Counted from the first letter of the stretch, positions 1 through 9,670 are shown. The stretch: 61,075 nucleotides of DNA from Rhodoferax sp. (GCA_031291305.1 JARLJH010000022.1:1-61075); one strand, 5' to 3'. Program-made: numbers and translations. The notes: generated from the letters alone by a model not told the origin.

Positions 1-1
1 C

Positions 2-139
2 GCAGTTTGGCCTCGTCCATATTGATCACCATCCTTGGATGATCAAGCAACCAGTTCAACCGTAAATTCGTCGACTCAGGCTCACTCCTGGGTGGAAATA
101 CGCAAACCGTTCAGGCTCATACCTCATTGGACAAGGCTC
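2..139 (-). mobile_element. Left contig-end copy of an insertion-sequence edge
   Basis: This stretch is the exact reverse complement of 60938-61075, so both ends of the window carry the same sequence facing outward. It replaces the end of the EAL gene at its inner border, near 139. The natural reading is an IS edge present in several genomic copies, at which assembly stopped. The inner part begins TGTCC close to the junction and contains two related TGAGCCTGA blocks. The IS family cannot be settled from 138 bp. Confidence 0.75.
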
Positions 140-1141
140 TGGCTGCAAACCATGAGCGCTCAATACACCCTGAATGAACTCGACCAAGTTGTCTTGACGC
201 ATTTGGTAGCCAGAAATGTTCACGGCGACTCGCATGCGTAGCCCGCAGTTGGCCCATCCATGGGCCTGGCGGCAGGCTTCTTCGATGACCCAGGTACCAA
301 TGGAACCGATGAGGCCGTATTTCTCTGCCAGCGGTATGAAAACCATGGGGCTGACAAATCCGCGCGTGGGGTGGTGCCAGCGTATCAACGCTTCAGCGGC
401 GGTCACTTGCAGGCTTTGTGCATCCACCTTGGGTTGAAAATAAAGCTCAAAATGACCTCGCTGCAGCGCCTGGCGCAAGTCGTTGACGAGCAGGGCTTCA
501 TCGCGTGCCTGAATGCCCATTTTCGGATCGTACAAGCAGTAATCGGCACCGCCACTGCTCTGCAAGCTTTGCATGGCCAGATTCGCGTAGCTGATGATAT
601 TGGCGCGTGCGCCGTGCACGGGGTAGATAGCAATGCCAATTGAACACGTTAAATTGACCTTGTCGTCGCCTATTTCAAACGGATGGGCGAACGCTGACTT
701 GATGCGCTGTGCAAGCAAGGTTCCGACGTGGGTGCCACCGTTTACCACCATCGCATATTCAGCTGTGGCGACCTTACAGACTGACGCATCTTCATCAGAG
801 CAGGCTACCAGTCTTTCAGCAGCCAGTTTGACCACATCAGCCGCCAAGTTTTCGCCAAAGCCATTGCTGATGAGCCCGAAGTTGTCGATGGCCACAGCCA
901 GGATGCTCAAGGAACTTGCGGTCTGGTCCGCACGTTGCACCGCCTCTTCAAGTCTGGCTTCGAATTTGTCGAATGTCAGCAGCCCCGTCCTGTCGTCGTG
1001 CCCCAACTTGTCGGTCACGTCCTTCAATGCTTGGCTCATGACGGCGGTTGTATTGCGGTGTTTACTGCGTTCTCGCCAGTAAAGCCAAAGGAGAACCGGA
1101 ATGGCACAAAGGCCAAGTGCTTGCAAAGTGTTCATGGTCAT
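56..1141 (-). pseudogene. GGDEF/EAL cyclic-di-GMP protein truncated by an IS
   Basis: The protein has one N-terminal membrane segment (about residues 5-22), a GGDEF domain and the first part of an EAL domain. The GGDEF signature is degenerate (ATAEY where GGDEF is expected), so this half is probably not an active diguanylate cyclase. The EAL domain keeps its signature (residues AAEALIRWHHP), which in active enzymes hydrolyses c-di-GMP. The reading frame meets the IS edge at about position 139. The last 28 or so residues are IS-encoded, and the remaining metal-binding and catalytic residues of the EAL domain are missing. The truncated product is therefore unlikely to be a working phosphodiesterase. 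ATG at 1141 was used; a second in-frame ATG lies two codons on. Confidence 0.8.
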
Positions 1142-1551
1142 TGCGCTGGAGTGTCTGGACGCTCACGATCTATCAATCTTGCCTGCGTTCATTGGCGAAG
1201 TTGTTCCGCTACGCCCAATGTCGGTGCACCATGGTACTGTTTCTGAGATCAAAGAATTCTGACGTTCACGGTATTTATTATCAATCTCTGGAAATCCGTG
1301 AACAGTGCCGTTGTCCGATCACGCAGGATGCACTCACCCGTGGCCCTTTTCCTTTCTCGCAAAGGTTTGCTGATCATTACAATCGCCATCACTTCCCCAG
1401 GATAAAACGAGGACAAAACTTTGCATAAGTGCATTGTTTTGACGGGTTCGTTTTGACTTTTCGCTCCACGATGTGACGCGGAACTGGCGCCTCGGCAATG
1501 CCCACAACGGGTTTTATGGCGCAAGCGGGTTATTGATTTAAAAGGACTTTT
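1142..1551. other. Intergenic region between divergent genes
   Basis: This 410-bp stretch separates the leftward EAL gene from the rightward ychF gene and must carry the promoters of both. Only short, unconvincing frames cross it. A purine-rich AAAAGGA sits just ahead of the ychF start and serves as its ribosome binding site. I see no RNA gene or repeat here. Confidence 0.5.
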
Positions 1552-2640
1552 ATGAAATGTGGCATCGTGGGCTTGCCCAATGTTGGTAAATCGACCCTGT
1601 TCAATGCACTCACCAAGGCGGGCATTGCGGCGGAGAACTATCCCTTTTGCACCATCGAACCCAATGTGGGCATTGTGGAAGTGCCGGACCCGCGTCTGGA
1701 CGCGCTGTCCGCCATCGTCAACCCGCAGAAAGTTCAGCGCGCCATCGTCGAGTTTGTCGATATCGCGGGCCTGGTAGCGGGTGCCAGCACTGGCGAAGGT
1801 CTCGGTAACAAGTTTCTGGCGCACATCCGCGAAACCGACGCTACAGTGAACGTGGTGCGTTGTTTTGAAGATGACAACGTGGTGCACGTGGCGGGCAAGG
1901 TGGACCCGATCTCCGACATCGAAGTCATCCAGACCGAGCTGTGCCTGGCCGACCTGAGCACCGTGGACAAAGCGCTGGCGCGCTACCAGAAAGCGGCCAA
2001 GTCCGGTGGCGACAAGGAGGCGATGAAGCTGGTCAGCATTCTTGAGCGTTGCCAGGCGGCGCTCAATGAAGCCAAACCGGTGCGCACGCTTGATTTCAGC
2101 AAGGAAGACCAACCGCTGCTCAAACAATTCTTTTTGATCACCGCGAAGCCCGCCATGTTTGTGGCCAATGTGGCCGAAGACGGCTTTCAAAATAACCCAT
2201 TTCTGGACCGGCTGACCGCCTATGCCACGGCCCAAAATGCGCCGGTGGTGGCCATCAGCGCCAAACTCGAAGCCGAAATGGCCGAGATGAGTGATGAAGA
2301 TCGCCTGATGTTCCTGGAAGAACTCGGTTTGCACGAGCCTGGCCTGAACCGTCTGATCCGCGCTGCCTACGACCTGCTGGGGCTGCAAACTTACTTTACC
2401 GCTGGTGTCAAGGAAGTGCGCGCCTGGACCATCCACAAGGGCGACACCGGCCCGCAAGCAGCTGGCGTGATCCACACTGATTTCGAGAAGGGCTACATCC
2501 GCGCCCAGACCATCGCCTATGAAGACTTCATTGCCTTCAAGGGTGAGCAGGGTGCCAAGGACGCGGGCAAGATGCGCGCCGAGGGCAAGGACTACGTCGT
2601 CAAGGACGGCGATGTCATGAATTTTCTCTTCAGTTCATAA
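1552..2640 (+). CDS. ychF: YchF/OLA1-type redox-responsive ATPase
   Basis: This is a cytosolic P-loop NTPase of the Obg-related YchF family, a ribosome-associated ATPase linked to translation and oxidative-stress response. The 362 residues match the usual family length. Visible motifs are the P-loop GLPNVGKST (7-15), DIAGL (70-74) and NVAE (206-209). NVAE stands in place of the G4 motif NKxD, which is the family hallmark that shifts preference from GTP to ATP. The C-terminal TGS domain covers roughly residues 277-360. The start has a good AAAAGGA ribosome binding site. The gene is monocistronic, with a dispersed repeat after its stop. Confidence 0.95.
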   Translation: MKCGIVGLPNVGKSTLFNALTKAGIAAENYPFCTIEPNVGIVEVPDPRLDALSAIVNPQKVQRAIVEFVDIAGLVAGASTGEGLGNKFLAHIRETDATVNVVRCFEDDNVVHVAGKVDPISDIEVIQTELCLADLSTVDKALARYQKAAKSGGDKEAMKLVSILERCQAALNEAKPVRTLDFSKEDQPLLKQFFLITAKPAMFVANVAEDGFQNNPFLDRLTAYATAQNAPVVAISAKLEAEMAEMSDEDRLMFLEELGLHEPGLNRLIRAAYDLLGLQTYFTAGVKEVRAWTIHKGDTGPQAAGVIHTDFEKGYIRAQTIAYEDFIAFKGEQGAKDAGKMRAEGKDYVVKDGDVMNFLFSS

Positions 2641-2649
2641 GGAAAATTG

Positions 2650-2700
2650 GCCTATAGCCCTTGTAAATACTGGGCATGTAACTATATATGATGTAGCAAT
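2650..2700. repeat. Dispersed Comamonadaceae-type intergenic repeat (copy 1)
   Basis: A degenerate copy of the element whose recognisable parts are tagccct, a short AT-rich middle and gtagctat. It lies between the convergent ychF and yqaA-like genes. Other copies occur near 4690, 10420, 21785, 24030, 26035, 44065 and 49782. Confidence 0.45.
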
Positions 2701-2723
2701 TTGTCTTTGCCAGGCAGATCCAC

Positions 2724-3194
2724 TCAGCGGCCAAACACACCCAGCAGGGCCCCTGTCATCATCAGGTAGCGGGCGAATTTGCCGATGGCCATGTAGATGA
2801 CGCATAGCCAGAATGGCAATTTGAGCCAGCCAGCCACCGCGCACAGAGGGTCGCCAACCACTGGCAGCCAGGCCAGTAGACAGGCCTTGGGGCCAAGCTT
2901 TTCCAACCACTCCAGCGCGCGCAGGTGATGCGCCGAGTGCTGGTGCCGCTCCACCACCTTGTGCGAGGCGAAGCCCATCCACCAGGTGATGGCCCCACCC
3001 AGGGTGTTGCCAATTGTCGCCACGACAATGGCCGACCAGAACAGGTCGGGGTTGAGCTTGACCAGGCCGAACACCGCGGGCTCGGAGCCCATGGGCAGTA
3101 GCGTGGCGGACAGAAAAGACACCAGGAACAGGCTGCTCAAGCCGTGCTGCGGTAGCGCAAGCCAGGTCAGAAGTGGGTCGATCCAGGAGTCCAT
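2724..3194 (-). CDS. YqaA-like inner-membrane protein (VTT/DedA-related)
   Basis: A small, strongly hydrophobic protein of about 156 residues resembling E. coli YqaA, a short member of the SNARE-associated/VTT (DedA-like) superfamily. Family features visible are an N-terminal membrane segment (LSSLFLVSFLSATLLP), the small-residue-rich GNTLGGAITWWMG stretch and a C-terminal pair of helices (PFWLCVIYMAIGKFARYL). The superfamily is tied to membrane homeostasis and lipid or ion movement; a specific substrate for this protein is not known. An upstream in-frame ATG at 3236 would add 14 polar residues. I prefer ATG at 3194 because the extension has no family-like sequence and would overlap the region upstream of dusB. 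Confidence 0.75.
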   Translation of the reverse strand: MDSWIDPLLTWLALPQHGLSSLFLVSFLSATLLPMGSEPAVFGLVKLNPDLFWSAIVVATIGNTLGGAITWWMGFASHKVVERHQHSAHHLRALEWLEKLGPKACLLAWLPVVGDPLCAVAGWLKLPFWLCVIYMAIGKFARYLMMTGALLGVFGR

Positions 3195-3405
3195 GGGTGG
3201 CTGAGTATAGGAAGGCGTCGGAACCCACGCAGGCATGGGGGACGTCCGTCACCTCGCGTTTCGTGGAAAACAGTGTGAGTGCCGCTTTTTTAGGCAGTTA
3301 GAATGCCTGACAATCCCGGTAACGATGTCTAACCAGCCTGCGCTGCGCGGGGTGTTTCGCCGGTCAATCCTGATGATTTTCAGAGAATCTCTTCCTCCCG
3401 TTCAC

Positions 3406-4449
3406 ATGAACATTGGCCCCTATTCATTGCCTAACAACTGTTTTGTGGCCCCCATGGCGGGGGTGACGGACCGGCCGTTTCGGCAATTGTGCAAGCGTCT
3501 GGGTGCGGGCTATGCGGTGAGCGAGATGGTCACCAGCCGCCCGGATCTGCAGGATTCCCTGAAAACCACCCGCCGTGCCGACCATGTGGGCGAGTCGGGC
3601 GTGATCGCCGTGCAAATTTCGGGCACCGAGCCGCAGATGATGGCCGATGCCGCCCGCTTCAATATTGACCGTGGCGCACAAGTCATCGACATCAACATGG
3701 GCTGCCCGGCCAAAAAAGTTTGCAACAAGTGGGCGGGCTCCGCGTTGATGCAGGACGAGCGCCTGGCCATCGACATCGTGGCGGCGGTGGTACAGGCTTG
3801 CGAGCCACACGGCGTGCCTGTTACCTTGAAGATGCGCACCGGCTGGAGCCAGCCGCACCGCAACGCCGTGGACATCGCCCGGGCCGCTGAGGCCGCTGGT
3901 GTGAAGATGCTTACCGTACATGGCCGCACCCGGGAGCAGGGCTACAAAGGGCTGGCCGAATACGACACCATTGCCGCCGTGCAGGCCGCTGTGCGCGTGC
4001 CGGTGGTGGCCAATGGTGACATCGATAGTCCGCAAAAGGCCCGCGCCGTGCTGGCGGCCACGGGCGCAGATGCGATCATGGTCGGCCGCGCGGCACAGGG
4101 CAGACCGTGGATCTTTCGTGAGATCACCCACTATCTGGCCACCGGCACGCTGCTGGCGCAGCCGCTGGTGCCTGAGGTGAAGCAACTGCTGCTGGAACAC
4201 CTGCAAGACCATTACACGCTGTATGGCAGCTATCTCGGCGTGCGCACCGCGCGCAAGCACATCGGCTGGTATGTCAGAGCGCTACCTGGCGGAGAGGTAT
4301 TTCGCTCGCACATCAATGCGTTGGATGACTGCTCGCAGCAACTGGCGGCCGTGGCCCAATTTTTTGATGCACTGCACGACCGCATGGACCGTTTGCCTGA
4401 GCCTGATCTGTACAACAACCATTCTTTGAATCTGGAGACATCACCATGA
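3406..4449 (+). CDS. dusB: tRNA-dihydrouridine synthase B
   Basis: An FMN enzyme that reduces uridine to dihydrouridine in the D-loop of tRNA. From ATG at 3406 it has 347 residues, close to other DusB proteins. It shows the family opening APMAGVTDRPFR (15-26), the catalytic NMGCPAKKV with Cys100, the KMRTGW segment and VHGRTREQGYKG for FMN phosphate contacts. The open frame extends upstream to 3235, but that part has no Dus similarity and precedes the conserved first strand, so the shorter start is chosen although its ribosome binding site is weak. The stop overlaps the fis start by four bases, giving the dusB-fis operon common in proteobacteria. Confidence 0.93.
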   Translation: MNIGPYSLPNNCFVAPMAGVTDRPFRQLCKRLGAGYAVSEMVTSRPDLQDSLKTTRRADHVGESGVIAVQISGTEPQMMADAARFNIDRGAQVIDINMGCPAKKVCNKWAGSALMQDERLAIDIVAAVVQACEPHGVPVTLKMRTGWSQPHRNAVDIARAAEAAGVKMLTVHGRTREQGYKGLAEYDTIAAVQAAVRVPVVANGDIDSPQKARAVLAATGADAIMVGRAAQGRPWIFREITHYLATGTLLAQPLVPEVKQLLLEHLQDHYTLYGSYLGVRTARKHIGWYVRALPGGEVFRSHINALDDCSQQLAAVAQFFDALHDRMDRLPEPDLYNNHSLNLETSP

Positions 4450-4682
4450 AACCTCAGCACATCGCAGAATGTGTGCGCAGCAACGTGGAGGGCTACCTGT
4501 GCGATCTGGGAGCCAGCGAGCCCAACGGCATGTATGACATGCTCATCAACGTGGTGGAGCGCCCGTTGCTTGAAGTGGTGATGCAGCGCGCCGACAATAA
4601 CCAGTCCAAAGCCGCGCAGTGGCTGGGCCTGAATCGAAATACCCTGCGCAAGAAGCTACTTGAACACAAGCTCATTGATTGA
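4446..4682 (+). CDS. fis: Nucleoid protein Fis
   Basis: Fis is a small homodimeric nucleoid protein that bends DNA and modulates transcription, recombination and replication in a growth-dependent way. The 78-residue protein has the C-terminal helix-turn-helix NQSKAAQWLGLNRNTLRKKL (52-71), nearly invariant in the family. Its start overlaps the dusB stop (ATGA), indicating translational coupling, so Fis output should follow dusB transcription. A hairpin follows directly after the stop. Confidence 0.93.
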   Translation: MKPQHIAECVRSNVEGYLCDLGASEPNGMYDMLINVVERPLLEVVMQRADNNQSKAAQWLGLNRNTLRKKLLEHKLID

Positions 4683-4689
4683 TAGCTGA

Positions 4690-4712
4690 TAGCCCTTTAA
4701 TGGTAAGGGCTA
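4690..4712. terminator. Hairpin after fis, part of the dispersed repeat (copy 2)
   Basis: An 8-bp perfect stem (TAGCCCTT with AAGGGCTA, 7-nt loop) followed within ten bases by a T-rich run. It belongs to the dispersed tagccct element and probably also serves as the dusB-fis terminator before purH. Confidence 0.6.
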
Positions 4713-4765
4713 GAGCCATATTTTTCTTGTAAATTTAAACGCCAATCCTCTAACCATCCAAGACC

Positions 4766-6364
4766 ATGAACGCACTTCTTTCCGTCTCTGACAAAACCGG
4801 TATCGTTGAATTCGCCCAGGCGCTGCATGCACTGGGCATCAAGCTGATCTCCACCGGTGGCACCGCCAAGCTGCTGGCCGACAACGGCCTGCCGGTCACT
4901 GAAGTGGCAGAGCTGACCGGTTTTCCAGAGATGCTCGACGGCCGCGTCAAAACCCTGCATCCCAAGGTGCACGGTGGCCTGCTGGCCCGGCGCGACCTGC
5001 CTGAACACATGGCCGCACTCAAGGCGCATGACATTGACACCATTGATCTGGCGGTGATCAACCTCTACCCGTTTGAAGCCACCGTGGCCAAGGCGGGTTG
5101 CACGCTGGAAGATGCCATTGAAAACATCGACATTGGTGGCCCGGCCATGGTGCGCAGCGCCGCCAAAAACTGGAAAGATGTCGGCATCCTGACCGACGCA
5201 TCGCAATACCCGCAGGTTCTGGCCGAACTGAAGGCCGACGGCAAATTGACCCTAGCCACCAAGTTTGCGCTGAGTGTGGCGGCGTTCAACCGCGTGGCCC
5301 AGTACGACGCCGCCATCAGCAACTATTTGTCGGCCATCACGTTTGACGAAACTGTCAGCGCGCCCGTGCCAGCGCTGTTCCCCGCGCAAGCCAACAGCAA
5401 CTTCATCAAGCTGCAAGACCTGCGCTATGGCGAAAACCCGCACCAAAGCGCCGCCTTTTATCGCGACCTGTACCCGGCGCCCGGCTCATTGGTGACCGCC
5501 GTGCAGCTGCAGGGCAAAGAACTCAGCTACAACAACATCGCCGACGCCGATGCTGCCTGGGAATGCGTCAAGAGCTTTGATGCGGCCAAGGACGGCGCTG
5601 CTTGCGTCATCGTCAAACACGCCAACCCCTGCGGCGTGGCCGTGGGTGCAGACGCACTGCAGGCTTACAGCAAGGCATTCCAGACCGATCCAACCTCGGC
5701 TTTTGGCGGCATCATTGCCATCAACTGCACACTGGATGAGGCTGCTGCGCTGCAAATGTCGAAGCAATTCATTGAAGTGCTGATGGCGCCGGACTTCACA
5801 CCCGAGGCACTGGCGGTGTTCAAGACGAAGGTCAATGTGCGCATTCTGAAGATCGCCTTGCCACCCGGCGGCGCTACCGACTGGGCCAATGGCCGCAACG
5901 CCATGGACATCAAACGCGTGGGCTCCGGCCTGCTGATGCAAACCGCCGACAACCACGAGTTGACCCTGGCTGACCTGAAAGTGGTGACCAAGCTGCAGCC
6001 CACGGCCGAGCAATTGCAAGACCTGTTGTTTGCCTGGAAGATCGGCAAGTTCGTCAAGAGCAATGCCATCGTCTTCTGCAAAGGCGGCATGACCATGGGC
6101 GTCGGCGCCGGGCAGATGAGTCGCCTGGACTCTGCCCGCATTGCCAGCATCAAGGCGCAAGCCGCTGGCTTGTCGTTAGCGGGAACGGCTGTGGCCAGCG
6201 ACGCCTTCTTTCCGTTCCGCGATGGTCTGGACGTGGTCGTCGATGCGGGTGCCACCTGCATCATCCAGCCCGGTGGGTCGATGCGCGATCAGGAAGTGAT
6301 CGATGCCGCCAACGAGCGCGGTGTGGCTATGGTGTTTTCCGGCGTTCGGCATTTCAGGCACTGA
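4766..6364 (+). CDS. purH: Bifunctional AICAR transformylase / IMP cyclohydrolase
   Basis: This enzyme performs the last two steps of purine biosynthesis: it formylates AICAR with 10-formyl-tetrahydrofolate and closes the ring to IMP. The 532 residues match the usual length. The N-terminal MGS-like cyclohydrolase domain begins [15 protein letters not shown] and contains STGGTAKLL and the [13 protein letters not shown] stretch. The transformylase half carries the VKHANPCG motif with the catalytic Lys284-His285 pair, and ends in the conserved [16 protein letters not shown] region. It stands alone downstream of fis with its own upstream space. Confidence 0.96.
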   Translation: MNALLSVSDKTGIVEFAQALHALGIKLISTGGTAKLLADNGLPVTEVAELTGFPEMLDGRVKTLHPKVHGGLLARRDLPEHMAALKAHDIDTIDLAVINLYPFEATVAKAGCTLEDAIENIDIGGPAMVRSAAKNWKDVGILTDASQYPQVLAELKADGKLTLATKFALSVAAFNRVAQYDAAISNYLSAITFDETVSAPVPALFPAQANSNFIKLQDLRYGENPHQSAAFYRDLYPAPGSLVTAVQLQGKELSYNNIADADAAWECVKSFDAAKDGAACVIVKHANPCGVAVGADALQAYSKAFQTDPTSAFGGIIAINCTLDEAAALQMSKQFIEVLMAPDFTPEALAVFKTKVNVRILKIALPPGGATDWANGRNAMDIKRVGSGLLMQTADNHELTLADLKVVTKLQPTAEQLQDLLFAWKIGKFVKSNAIVFCKGGMTMGVGAGQMSRLDSARIASIKAQAAGLSLAGTAVASDAFFPFRDGLDVVVDAGATCIIQPGGSMRDQEVIDAANERGVAMVFSGVRHFRH

Positions 6365-6491
6365 GTTTGCCATCTGCGAGGACGGGGTCTTCCGTGATTC
6401 GCTGCAGCACGCTAGACCATCCACAGGCAGGTGCCGAGCTACTGCGATGTAAACTGTTTTCTTCCGCCTTGATTCAGAGAGTAGTCCTCAC

Positions 6492-6854
6492 ATGCGTACC
6501 GACATGTTCCAGCAGTCCCTTGAAGACCTTAACGGCTCCACAGCCGACATTGAGGCTTCAGCGCTTATTTCAACCGACGGCCTGATGATTGCGTCGGCCT
6601 TGCCTCAGGGCATGGATGAAGACCGGATCGGCGCAATGTCGGCAGCGTTGCTGTCGCTGGGGGAACGAATAGCCCGGGAGCTCACGCGTGGCACATTGGA
6701 GCGCGTGCTGATTCAGGGTGAACGCGGATACGTGATCATGAGCGCCGCGGGTCCGGAGGCCGTGCTCACAGTGCTGGCCAAGTCCAACGCCAAGCTTGGA
6801 CTGATTTTCCTGGATATCAAACGCGCGGCAGCGACGCTGTCAAAACTGATTTGA
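6492..6854 (+). CDS. Roadblock/LC7-domain protein
   Basis: A 120-residue single-domain protein resembling bacterial roadblock/LC7 proteins (MglB-like), which bind small Ras-like GTPases or act as scaffold dimers. The pattern is typical: a first helix, then the strand SALISTDGLMIASALP, a central helix rich in small residues (MSAALLSLGERIARELTRG) and the closing strands RVLIQGERGYVIMSAAG and AVLTVLAKSNAKLGLIFLDIKRA. No MglA-like GTPase is encoded next to it. It heads a run of tightly packed genes, and its stop overlaps the start of the PAS gene. Its partner is therefore probably a neighbour or an unlinked GTPase. Confidence 0.8.
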   Translation: MRTDMFQQSLEDLNGSTADIEASALISTDGLMIASALPQGMDEDRIGAMSAALLSLGERIARELTRGTLERVLIQGERGYVIMSAAGPEAVLTVLAKSNAKLGLIFLDIKRAAATLSKLI

Positions 6855-7360
6855 TGGAGCCGACGATGAAGCTTGCCGACATGGTCGCACCATTGACGCC
6901 TGCAGCGCAAGAGGTGTTGACATACACGGACGGAACGTCTCGCCGCGTGTATTTCACCGAGCAGGAGGTGCCTTTCCCTGACGGGCGACTGATTGTTTCA
7001 CGCACCGACCTGGCAGGTGTGATTACGCATGCCAACGATGCCTTTGTGGAAATGAGCGCTTACCTGCGCGATGAGTTGATCGGCGCGCCACATCACATAC
7101 TGCGTCATCCTGACATGCCAAAAATTGCGTTCAAGGGCCTGTGGGACGATATTGGCGCCGGAAAGAAGTGGCACGGTTACGTGAAGAATCTGCGCAAGGA
7201 CGGGGCGTTTTATTGGGTTTACGCCACCGCCGTGCCCAACATTCGCAACGGTGTGATCGTGGGCTACACCTCGGTACGCCGCAAGCCTTCGCGCACGCGC
7301 ATTGCCGAGCTCGAACCGGTGTACCGGAAATGGCTTGCAGATGAAAAGGCTGCAACATGA
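6854..7360 (+). CDS. Aer-like PAS-domain protein
   Basis: This 168-residue cytoplasmic protein is essentially one PAS domain of the type found at the N-terminus of the redox/aerotaxis receptor Aer. Visible Aer-like features are LIVSRTDLAGVITHANDAFVEMSAY, the GAPHHILRHPDMPK segment and the closing NLRKDGAFYWVYATAVPN. In Aer this domain binds FAD and reports respiratory redox state. Here it has no membrane, HAMP or output domain, so it must signal through partners. ATG at 6854 overlaps the preceding stop; another ATG lies five codons in. Its stop overlaps the next start, which supports one operon. Confidence 0.8.
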   Translation: MEPTMKLADMVAPLTPAAQEVLTYTDGTSRRVYFTEQEVPFPDGRLIVSRTDLAGVITHANDAFVEMSAYLRDELIGAPHHILRHPDMPKIAFKGLWDDIGAGKKWHGYVKNLRKDGAFYWVYATAVPNIRNGVIVGYTSVRRKPSRTRIAELEPVYRKWLADEKAAT

Positions 7361-8106
7361 CATTCAATTTTTTGATTGCCGCAGATTTCGCTCCAGAGAG
7401 ATTTGCCGGATGGCACATGCTCAACACCACGTTGCAGCGGCGAGCGGGCATCGGATTGCATCTGCTCACACCAGCGAGTGCTCATGAGCAGGCAGAGCTG
7501 CTGGCAAACACCCAGGTGGATCTGGTGTATGCCAACCCTTTTGATGCCACCGAAATGATTCGCACCCAAGGGTATATTCCTTTTGCCCGACCGGCCAAGC
7601 GCTACGACGAAATGGTGATTACCAGCGGTGTGGCTTCGGGCAAGGTGTGCGTGGAGGATCTCAAACCCGGTTGCCGCATTGCCTTGACGGAGAACAGGGA
7701 TGTCAAGCTCATCGGCTTGCGTCTTCTGGAGCCCGCTGACCTGAGCGAGGACGCCATTCATTGGGTTCCCGTGGATAGTTATCAGGCGGCAGCTCGACTC
7801 GCCATCAAGGGCGAAGTAGATGCGGCTTTCTTTCTGGCCGACGCTTTTGCGTCGTTCACCCGCATGACCCGCAGCCAGCTTCAGGTGCTGGTGCAAAGCG
7901 CTATCAGTGACATCTCGCATGTGTTGTTGGCGCACCCACGCATCGCCGCGCAGCAAGCCGCCGTAGAAAGTGCGCTGCTCAGCATGGGGCAGGTCGCGGG
8001 CGATGCGGAGGTACTTGACGCGCTGGGCTTGCCCGATGGATTTGAGCCCATGTCACTCGAACAGGCCGAGTTCATGATCGACTTGATGGATACGCTGCTG
8101 GACTGA
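7357..8106 (+). CDS. Cytoplasmic PhnD-like binding-domain protein
   Basis: The 249-residue sequence resembles periplasmic phosphonate/phosphate-binding proteins of the PhnD class. It has the opening strand, the DLVYANPFDATEMIRTQGYIP block and an IKGEVDAAFFLADAFAS block. It lacks any signal peptide, so it probably acts as an intracellular ligand sensor rather than a transporter component. Its start overlaps the PAS gene stop by four bases. PhnD-like domains without a transporter are known as sensory modules of signalling proteins, which suits this neighbourhood. The ligand cannot be inferred from sequence. Confidence 0.65.
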   Translation: MTFNFLIAADFAPERFAGWHMLNTTLQRRAGIGLHLLTPASAHEQAELLANTQVDLVYANPFDATEMIRTQGYIPFARPAKRYDEMVITSGVASGKVCVEDLKPGCRIALTENRDVKLIGLRLLEPADLSEDAIHWVPVDSYQAAARLAIKGEVDAAFFLADAFASFTRMTRSQLQVLVQSAISDISHVLLAHPRIAAQQAAVESALLSMGQVAGDAEVLDALGLPDGFEPMSLEQAEFMIDLMDTLLD

Positions 8107-8116
8107 CGCAGGTTCA

Positions 8117-8701
8117 ATGCACGACGCCCAAGATTTGTTGTGGACGAAGCGACGCGCGCTACGCCAGCAATTGCGCAACGTGATTCGAAGTCCGGGTACA
8201 CCCGAGGTCCATTGGGCGTGTCTGCTAGCCGCCATGGAGATGGCCGGTTCCGAGCCGGTGCAAGGTGTGTTGGCCGACATATTTTTTGCCTTTGACGCCA
8301 CCGAAACAGCCTTCAAACGCCAAGCCTTGCGAGTGGCTGCGAATCGATTGCCAGCGCATATCGCGCGCTGGTTCGAAGCGAATTCAGACCAAACTAGGCT
8401 CCCGCGTATCACGGCTTTGGCTACGCGTTGGAGTGCGCTGGCACGGCCTTCGGTCGATATGTTGACGCGCTCGCGACGCTGCAGTGCAGACGATTCGCGG
8501 GCTCTCGCCGAGCAGGTTGTCCTGGCCTGGACCAATGACGACGTATCGGCACAGCAGGAGTTCCTGCACCATTGCCTCATCTGCCATGACAAGCTTGCCT
8601 TTATGCTGGCACGCCGTGCCTTGTTGCGTAGCGTGAACGAACTGCCTCCGAATTGGAGCGCTGTCAGCCTGGCACTCGAAAAGGCCATGGAACCTTCATG
8701 A
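8117..8701 (+). CDS. Unrecognised protein of the signalling cluster
   Basis: A 194-residue protein I do not recognise. It is rich in Ala, Arg and Leu and predicted mostly helical, with no signal peptide, membrane segment or clear catalytic motif. It follows the PhnD-like gene after ten bases, and its last codons overlap the start of the next gene (ATGA), so it belongs to the same operon as the roadblock and PAS genes. A scaffold or helical-repeat role is possible but is only inferred from composition. Confidence 0.6.
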   Translation: MHDAQDLLWTKRRALRQQLRNVIRSPGTPEVHWACLLAAMEMAGSEPVQGVLADIFFAFDATETAFKRQALRVAANRLPAHIARWFEANSDQTRLPRITALATRWSALARPSVDMLTRSRRCSADDSRALAEQVVLAWTNDDVSAQQEFLHHCLICHDKLAFMLARRALLRSVNELPPNWSAVSLALEKAMEPS

Positions 8702-9540
8702 AAGTTGTCGTGGCAGGTTTGTCACCGCGCGATGAAGTGGCGTTTGGCATCTTCCTGGAGCGATCCATGAAGACCTGGTCCTGGGAGCGGGCGACGGTGG
8801 TGCGTGGTACCAGTTTGCCAGCGACAGACTTGGTGGTGCTTGATCTGGCTGCGTCAGGTCTTTCCCACGGATCCCCGTCAGCGCAGGATGAGTTATCAAC
8901 AATACTGTGCGACATGCCCGCCGTACTGTTGGTGTCTGCGCACAACCACAGTTGGTCGACGCTGCAACTCAGCGCTGAAAGTCAGCCACGACGAGTTTTA
9001 CTTTCAAAACCCTACGGCATGCAAGACATGAGATCGGCATTGGAGAAGGTAATGCCTCGGAGGGATTCGCCCGCTAATGATGCCCCGGTGCGGGGCCGAT
9101 TTGTCACTGCGCCACAAGCACCGTTGCTTGCCGCAGCATCTGTCAAAGTCGAACCGGTTATTGGTTTGAGTGCCACAGAATTGCAATCCAGGTTGGACAA
9201 GCTGCCGTCGAAGGGTTATGTTTTTCTGAGTAATTTATCGAAGATGCTGTCCCGTCAGAACCCGTTTGAAGTGCGTTTCACCGTGCATAACTTGATCATT
9301 GTGCATCCCACGGACGGTTGGATCGCGAGCAACACGCCCATGCAGGTCGTTCAGCAAGTTTGCCAAAACGACAACTTGGCGTCTGTGGTCGGACTGCGTG
9401 AAATTGATTCGTCCCAGGCTGAAGAACGGGTACATTTATTGGGCATGCGCCTCGTCGAACTCGATCTTTTTCTGGGGGAGCTATTGGACGCAGCGCAGGG
9501 GAAAAAACCGTGGAATCGTAGCCTTGGTAGGCCCCATTAA
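8698..9540 (+). CDS. Unrecognised protein with receiver-like N-terminus
   Basis: From ATG at 8698 the protein has 280 residues. The first 120 or so look like a CheY-type fold that has lost its acidic pocket: the strands KVVVAGLSP, DLVVLDLAASG, AVLLVSAHNHSW and RVLLSKPYGM occur in the right order, ending in a KP pair like the conserved Lys of receivers. The second half is unlike anything I recognise. It contains VRFTVHNLIIVHPTDGWIAS, and a C-terminal helix near LRLVEL. The longer frame from 8653 was rejected because the start at 8698 overlaps the upstream stop. It is probably a non-phosphorylated receiver-like adaptor. Confidence 0.55.
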   Translation: MKVVVAGLSPRDEVAFGIFLERSMKTWSWERATVVRGTSLPATDLVVLDLAASGLSHGSPSAQDELSTILCDMPAVLLVSAHNHSWSTLQLSAESQPRRVLLSKPYGMQDMRSALEKVMPRRDSPANDAPVRGRFVTAPQAPLLAAASVKVEPVIGLSATELQSRLDKLPSKGYVFLSNLSKMLSRQNPFEVRFTVHNLIIVHPTDGWIASNTPMQVVQQVCQNDNLASVVGLREIDSSQAEERVHLLGMRLVELDLFLGELLDAAQGKKPWNRSLGRPH

Positions 9541-9670
9541 GTTCCAGCTTTTCATCGTTCGTATCAGCCGTTTCCAAGGTTTGCAAGTGGGCATGGTGAC
9601 ACGCCCGCGGCATGTTGCCAAGCTCAGCTGATTTGGTCCTTTTTTTCTATGTCATGTTGATTGTGCTGCC

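Noticed and set aside
1249-2475. Long leftward open frame of 408 codons across ychF
   Set aside because: It lies antisense to ychF, whose motifs are complete, and its translation is His/Arg/Gly-rich with no family features.
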